64,000 nt of DNA from Schizochytrium sp. TIO01 (lineage: Eukaryota; Sar; Bigyra; Thraustochytrida; Thraustochytriidae): NCBI GenBank assembly GCA_004764695.1, contig SMSO01000031.1, positions 9,149,761 to 9,213,760 of the forward strand. The letters run 5' to 3'. The notes under the pieces were generated by a model, which searched no databases, was not told where the DNA came from, and worked only from the letters and a program-made list of their open reading frames with translations. This document shows, in pieces, positions 59,626 through 64,000 of this stretch; within the stretch, counting starts at the first letter, position 1, and every line of letters starts with the position of its first letter. The translations under genes were made by a program, and so were the position numbers.

Positions 59626-60136
59626 GCCATTTTCTTACCTACTTCTTAATTGTAACAAAGACCTAAATGGTGCATATAACCTATCATTACTATGGAATAG
59701 ACGCTACCATGTGAAGGAAGATTATATAAGTTCTAACGCTTTCGTAGGTAGGTAAGTTGGAAGTTAGGACGGTAGGTAGTGAGGAAGGTAGGTAGGCAGA
59801 GGTCCCTCTTCGCCGCCATTTCCTTTCGGATTTATGAGTTCTTCAGGTTCGCTTCAAGTTCTTCGGCTGCTTGGTTTCTCAGCAGCAAATAATTGGCATA
59901 TGTTGAAGGTAAAATAGAAAATCAAGAAGCAGAGGATATATCGTTCGCTCGATGGAGAGTAGTGAGCTCCATCTAGCTCGAAAAGGGGAAGGAGGAGCAG
60001 TCAGTCAATCCAGAGATAGCTGTCACAACTCACACGAGAGTGACAAACGATGACAATGACGAGGGCCACCAAACCAAGCAAAACAAAATAAAACTTATAA
60101 AAAATTGAACATCTCTTAATGTTTCTTAATGTCAAT

Positions 60137-60138
60137 CA

Positions 60139-60178
<40 letters not shown>

Positions 60179-60190
60179 AGGAAAGAAAGA
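60137..60190. repeat. (AAAG)n microsatellite
   Basis: Tandem AAAG/GAAA units, about 50 bases. Confidence 0.95.
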
Positions 60191-61278
60191 ACTCGAAGGG
60201 ACAGTTTTATTTAGATAACTAGCTATTTCACTAGGGACAACGAACGAATTGGAAATGATAAAGTGAAAAGAATAAATATTATTTTCACAATCAGCTGTTG
60301 ATTATTGCTTCAGTAAGCCGAGAGCGGTCTCGTCTGCTGCCTACTTTACTTGCTCTTGTGCTCATCTTGCCAGTCCTCGCGAAGTTCGCCAACCATTGCG
60401 CGCTCCGCACATCAACCGGCGGTGTGAGAACGTATCGATCATGCATGGCTCACGGCGCTGGCGAGCGGCAGCGAGGACTCCTCCGCTCTCCAGAGCAGCA
60501 GCGGCAGCGGCAGCGGCAGCGGCGGCAGCAGCAGCATTATTATCAGCCAAGTCAAGAAGAACAAAAGAGCTCAGCCAAGTCGAAAAGAACGAGTGAGCGG
60601 ATGCAACAATGCCCAAGCCGTCCTTCCTTTCTTGCCCAGCAGACAGGCCAGCGACAGCTAGCTAGCTAGCTAGACAGCTAGACAGCTCCATGTGGGTTGG
60701 CATCTAGCCCTGAGAGGCAGCTAGGTGCTCCGCACTGCAGCCAGCTCGTCCTTCACGGGCTTCTTGCGTCCATGGTTGGTGTGCCAGTTCACTCCCTCAC
60801 TCACTCATCGCTCAATTCGGTCGGTCTGATCAATTCTAAACTTTCTATGATCAATCGCCGAATGATTAGGCTTTTATAAATCGAGCATGGTGATGATGAT
60901 GATTGATTGTTGCGAGTGTAATGACTGTTTCGATTGATTGCCATTGATGATGTGTATTACAGCCTAAGCTTTTAAGCGAAGTAATGTGCTAGACACTCCA
61001 TGAGGCGATTGAAAACTTGGTGTTCTGTGATTCCTAACTGAGCATACATACATTCATTCATTCACTCACTCACTCACTCACTCACTCACAAACAAACCCA
61101 CCGATCAGAAGGCTCTGCTGCGTCCATCGCTGATTCGTGCAACCTCGAAGACTTGGCACATCCTGCGTCGAAACCAGCTGCATGCAATGACTCTGTCAGT
61201 GATGCATTCATGTTTAAGTCAAGCTAACCCAAGCCAGCTCAAGTCAAGTCAAGCCGAGACGAGCCTACCGTACTTAGT

Positions 61279-61279
61279 G

Positions 61280-61319
<40 letters not shown>

Positions 61320-61321
61320 CT
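61279..61321. repeat. (CCTG)n microsatellite
   Basis: About ten tandem CCTG units. Confidence 0.95.
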
Positions 61322-61422
61322 GTTAGTAGTGCAAGCAGCAACGATCCAAGAAAGAAGAAGAAAAGAACCCCAAACGAAAGAAAGCAAAGACCCCAACAGA
61401 AACAGAACGAATCGCAAAAAGG

Positions 61423-61480
61423 AAAGAAAAGAAAAGAAAAGAAAAGAAAAGAAAAGAAAAGAAAAGAAAAGAAAAGAAAA
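61423..61480. repeat. (AAAAG)n microsatellite
   Basis: About eleven tandem AAAAG units. Confidence 0.95.
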
Positions 61481-62047
61481 AAAGCAAAAGAGAACAACTT
61501 TGAAAAGAAAAGCAAAGCAAAGCAAAGCAGAGCAAAGCGCATTTCGTATTTATTTATCAACTACATTTACTAAAAGAACAAGAAGAGAAAAACCACTACT
61601 TTTCTACTCTCTCACTCACTTCCTTACTCACTTACTTCCTTCCTTCTCTAGCTATTGGTGAGTAGGCACTGCTACCGAGTACTAGCATGCTATCCAAAAG
61701 AGAGGAAGGATCCCATCCGCCCACAGTAAGAAAGATAGAAAGAAGCAGAACTTAAGAAGATAGGCGGTAAAAGAAGATTAATAACAATAATAGTGACAAT
61801 AGTTAGTTGATAATGATAATAGTCGATCCATGAGTCCACAGATCGATGAGCCGAGACAGTCAGACACGCTCAATCCCTTCCCAGCGCGGCCAATCCGGCA
61901 AGCTCGGAGGCCTGGCAGTCGCAGGCCCGTTGGTCAGTGCGCAGCAGCAACGCAGCTTGCAGCAGCGCAGGGTCCTTGGCAGAGAGCGGGAGGGCGGCGG
62001 GCCTCGCTTGGAGGAGGGAGTGGAACTCACTCACTCATGAGTGGATA

Positions 62048-62221
62048 TGCAGTGCGATGCAGTGCAATGCAATGGATGCAATGCTGTGAGTGCAATGCAA
62101 TGAATGCAATGAATGCAATGCAATGCAACGAACGCAATGAATGCAACGAACGCAATGAATGCAACGAACGCAATGAATGCAATGCAATGCAATGCAATGC
62201 AATGCAATGGGCGCAATGCAA
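62048..62221. repeat. (AATGC)n pentanucleotide array with an 18-base higher-order unit
   Basis: AATGC-type units dominate; between about 62,125 and 62,180 they are organised as an 18-base unit GCAACGAACGCAATGAAT repeated three times. Confidence 0.9.
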
Positions 62222-62431
62222 AGAAAGCTCTGCGAGTTCGCTCGAGGACGAAAACTGTAACCACGAGAGAACTGAAGGCCAACGATGGAACGGAGGGAGG
62301 CAAAGAAGAGAACAGGGCAGCAGAACAACCACCAAGTGCGTAGGGGGCACATAGGGGGCGGTAGGAGGGGTGAGTGACGCAGTGATAAGAACGGGAAGGG
62401 TTCAAAAACATCTAGTTGATTCTGATAGGGA

Positions 62432-62492
62432 TGAGTTAGTTAGTTAATTAATTAATTAATTCATTCATTCATTCATTCATTCATTCATTCAA
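62432..62492. repeat. (TTAG)/(ATTA)/(ATTC)n array
   Basis: Three successive tetranucleotide families, TTAG, then ATTA, then ATTC, differing stepwise by single bases. Confidence 0.9.
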
Positions 62493-62512
62493 AAGTAGTC
62501 TGGGAGAAAGAG

Positions 62513-62645
62513 AGAGAGAGAGAGAACAAAGAGTGAAAGAATTGAGTAAACGAAAGAATTGAGTAAACGAAAGAACGAAAGAATGAAAGAACGAAAGAAT
62601 GAATGAATGAATGAATGAAAGAAAGAGCGAAAGAATGAAAGAAAG
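62513..62645. repeat. (GA)n and (GAAT/GAAA)n array
   Basis: A short GA run followed by GAAT, GAAA and GAAC tetranucleotides, ending about 80 bases before the start codon of the next gene. Confidence 0.9.
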
Positions 62646-62723
62646 CATAACCAGAAGAGACCCTCTTCGTTCGCAGACACAGACAGACGGAGCTCGTTGA
62701 CCGCAGAGGCCCTTGCTCGCCCA

Positions 62724-64000
62724 ATGCACGCGTCCTGCACCCACGGGGCGGTCGGCGACGCCTCCACAGACGCCGAGGATGCTTCTGACGCGGTCTTGTC
62801 TCTGCCCAGACCTCCTCTGAGACCCATGTGGCGTGGTCCCTCAAGCCGTCAGCAGCAGCAGCAGCAGCATCGCGGCCGGTGCCAGCACCAGGTGCGCTCG
62901 CGGACCTCGTCTGCCAGTTCCGACGGCGAGCTCCTCGACCTCCAGCGCAAGGCCTCCCGCCACGGCCTCAAGCGGGCTCGGCCTGGCCTCCCGCCCGGCC
63001 CCTCCCGCCGCAAGCGTGCTCTCTCCCTGTCCGAAGGTCTCTTCGTGCGTGGAGGGACCGCCTCGTCCTCCTCTTCTTCTCCTTCGTCTCCTAGTTCTCA
63101 TTCTCACGCTCGTTCTCATTCCCAGCCTCTTCGCTCTTCTTCTCCCTCCATCACCAGCAGACTCGCAGTGGCTCTGGCGCTCGAGCAGGCGGAGAGCGCC
63201 TCCTCCTCCTCCGCCTCCTCCTCCTCTGCCGCAGCGCAGCGTAGTCTGCGCTTCCCGTCAAAGCTGCATCGCCTGAGCAGACCTCCTTCAACTTCTTCTC
63301 CTTCTTCTCCTCTGTCTCCTTTTTCCTCCCATTCTCAGTCTCATTCTCAGTCTCATTCGCATTCTCAGTCTCATTCGCATTCTTATTCGCATTCTCATTC
63401 TTATTCGCATTGGCATTGGCATTCTCCCCGTTCCTACCGGCCGCCTAGCCGAATCTCTAGCACCCGCGAGGCCCCCCATAGGAGCGCCAACAATGCCGCA
63501 TCGAGTAGCACCCCACGTAGCGGAAACGGTAGGGACGACGCCGAGACTACGGCGAACCCTGTGGGGGACGCGTGCGGAGAGTCCCAAGGGACTAAGGAGG
63601 TGTCAGGTGCCCCCTGGGGGGATGGAGGGAGTTGTTCGCTGCCCCCGTACTTTCGGGTGAATGTGGAGGCGACTTCTGTGTATAGGGGGCAGGCAGGGAC
63701 GAGCCTGGGGGGTGCGGTGGGATTTTGGCGCCCTCTGCACGCGCAGACCGAGGAGCCCTCAGCACCGCCCTCGAGGGGGGAGTCCTATGGGGCGCTTAGT
63801 GGAAACTGTAGGCCACCCTTGGGGTCGCGGCAACTTCGACTTCGGAGGGTGGGTACTTCTCCTAGGAGTAGCGCCTATGAGGGCGCTAGGAGTGCCACAG
63901 ATACTCTGCGTGCGAGTGGCACTGGGGCTGCTAGCGAATACGGTAGGGATGCCTACCAGGGCCCAACGACGAGACAGGGCGCTAGTGGCCCTAAGGGCGG
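62724..64000 (+). CDS. Unknown Ser/His/Gln-rich protein, 5' part (runs off the right end)
   Basis: From an ATG at 62724 a frame stays open for all 1,277 remaining bases (425 full codons) with no stop. It is GC-rich with codon use like the live genes here, while the other two plus frames are interrupted. An in-frame ATG at 62826 is an alternative start. The frame opens after a stop at 62,616-62,618. The N-terminal ~140 residues are Arg/Gly/Pro/Ser-rich with a short poly-Gln run (about residues 43-48). Then come Ser tracts, a helix SITSRLAVALALEQAESA and a Ser/His repeat (SHSQSHSHSQ, SYSHWHWHS) around residues 200-235. The last ~190 residues are Gly/Ser/Arg-rich with SPR and GAS motifs. No folded domain is visible, so this is presumably a long disordered head; the functional part should lie beyond the window. 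Product unknown. Confidence 0.7.
   Translation, partial: MHASCTHGAVGDASTDAEDASDAVLSLPRPPLRPMWRGPSSRQQQQQQHRGRCQHQVRSRTSSASSDGELLDLQRKASRHGLKRARPGLPPGPSRRKRALSLSEGLFVRGGTASSSSSSPSSPSSHSHARSHSQPLRSSSPSITSRLAVALALEQAESASSSSASSSSAAAQRSLRFPSKLHRLSRPPSTSSPSSPLSPFSSHSQSHSQSHSHSQSHSHSYSHSHSYSHWHWHSPRSYRPPSRISSTREAPHRSANNAASSSTPRSGNGRDDAETTANPVGDACGESQGTKEVSGAPWGDGGSCSLPPYFRVNVEATSVYRGQAGTSLGGAVGFWRPLHAQTEEPSAPPSRGESYGALSGNCRPPLGSRQLRLRRVGTSPRSSAYEGARSATDTLRASGTGAASEYGRDAYQGPTTRQGASGPKG

Larger units (their letters stand above)
59626..62723. other. Microsatellite-rich 5' flank of the right-edge gene
   Basis: No gene is supported. The region is a chain of simple repeats (GGTA, AAAG, AGC, CCTG, AAAAG, AATGC, ATTA/ATTC, GAAT/GAAA) with GC-rich patches at 60,330-60,720 and 61,840-62,040. 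Frames listed on either strand here are repeat artefacts. Confidence 0.6.

Noticed and set aside
61249-61573. Lys-rich or Phe-rich frames around 61.4 kb
   Set aside because: They are translations of the AAAAG microsatellite.
62027-62411. Cys/His/Ile/Ala-rich repetitive minus-strand frames
   Set aside because: They are translations of the AATGC pentanucleotide array.

Overview
This is nuclear DNA of a eukaryotic microbe. Long, mostly intron-free coding sequences on both strands are separated by 0.5 to 6 kb of AT-rich, microsatellite-filled DNA. The genes use the standard code, eukaryote-specific families (casein kinase 2 beta, bZIP, BAH/ZZ/PHD chromatin protein, Bmt5-type rRNA methyltransferase, K+-dependent Na+/Ca2+ exchanger) and long Ser, Gln, Asp and His tracts. 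Few introns, a secreted EGF-type cysteine-rich protein and simple-repeat belts beside genes would fit a stramenopile, perhaps a labyrinthulid or thraustochytrid. That placement is inference, since no rRNA or other marker is present.

Layout. 0-8.9 kb: gene-poor, with a dead RCC1-repeat gene (3.3-4.2 kb) and tetranucleotide belts leading to CK2 beta (8.95-9.68 kb). 9.7-24.9 kb: a Gag/retropepsin relic (11.8-12.9 kb), a secreted EGF-like protein (14.7-15.5 kb), a small coiled-coil gene (17.7-18.2 kb) and GC-rich islands that look like decayed coding DNA (19.5-21.7 kb). 24.9-52.8 kb is the gene-dense part: iron-type alcohol dehydrogenase (+), a two-ORF coiled-coil gene (-), a large bZIP protein (-), a Bmt5-like methyltransferase (+), a ~2,280-residue BAH/ZZ/PHD protein (-) with one predicted 85-nt intron, an armadillo-repeat relic and a Na+/Ca2+-K+ exchanger (-) split by an apparent 1-nt shift. 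52.8-62.7 kb: gene-poor again, with a Fanzor/TnpB-like nuclease relic (58.8-59.6 kb) and dense microsatellites. From 62.72 kb an open frame of more than 425 codons runs off the right end.

The genes do not form one pathway. They are housekeeping, signalling and chromatin functions, with gene pairs arranged convergently (ADH/coiled-coil; Bmt5/BAH-PHD) or divergently (bZIP/Bmt5). The notable content is the set of relics: RCC1, armadillo, Gag-retropepsin, a second DSGS protease-like fragment and Fanzor-like. In several of them the in-frame stops fall where a C:G to T:A transition would explain them.
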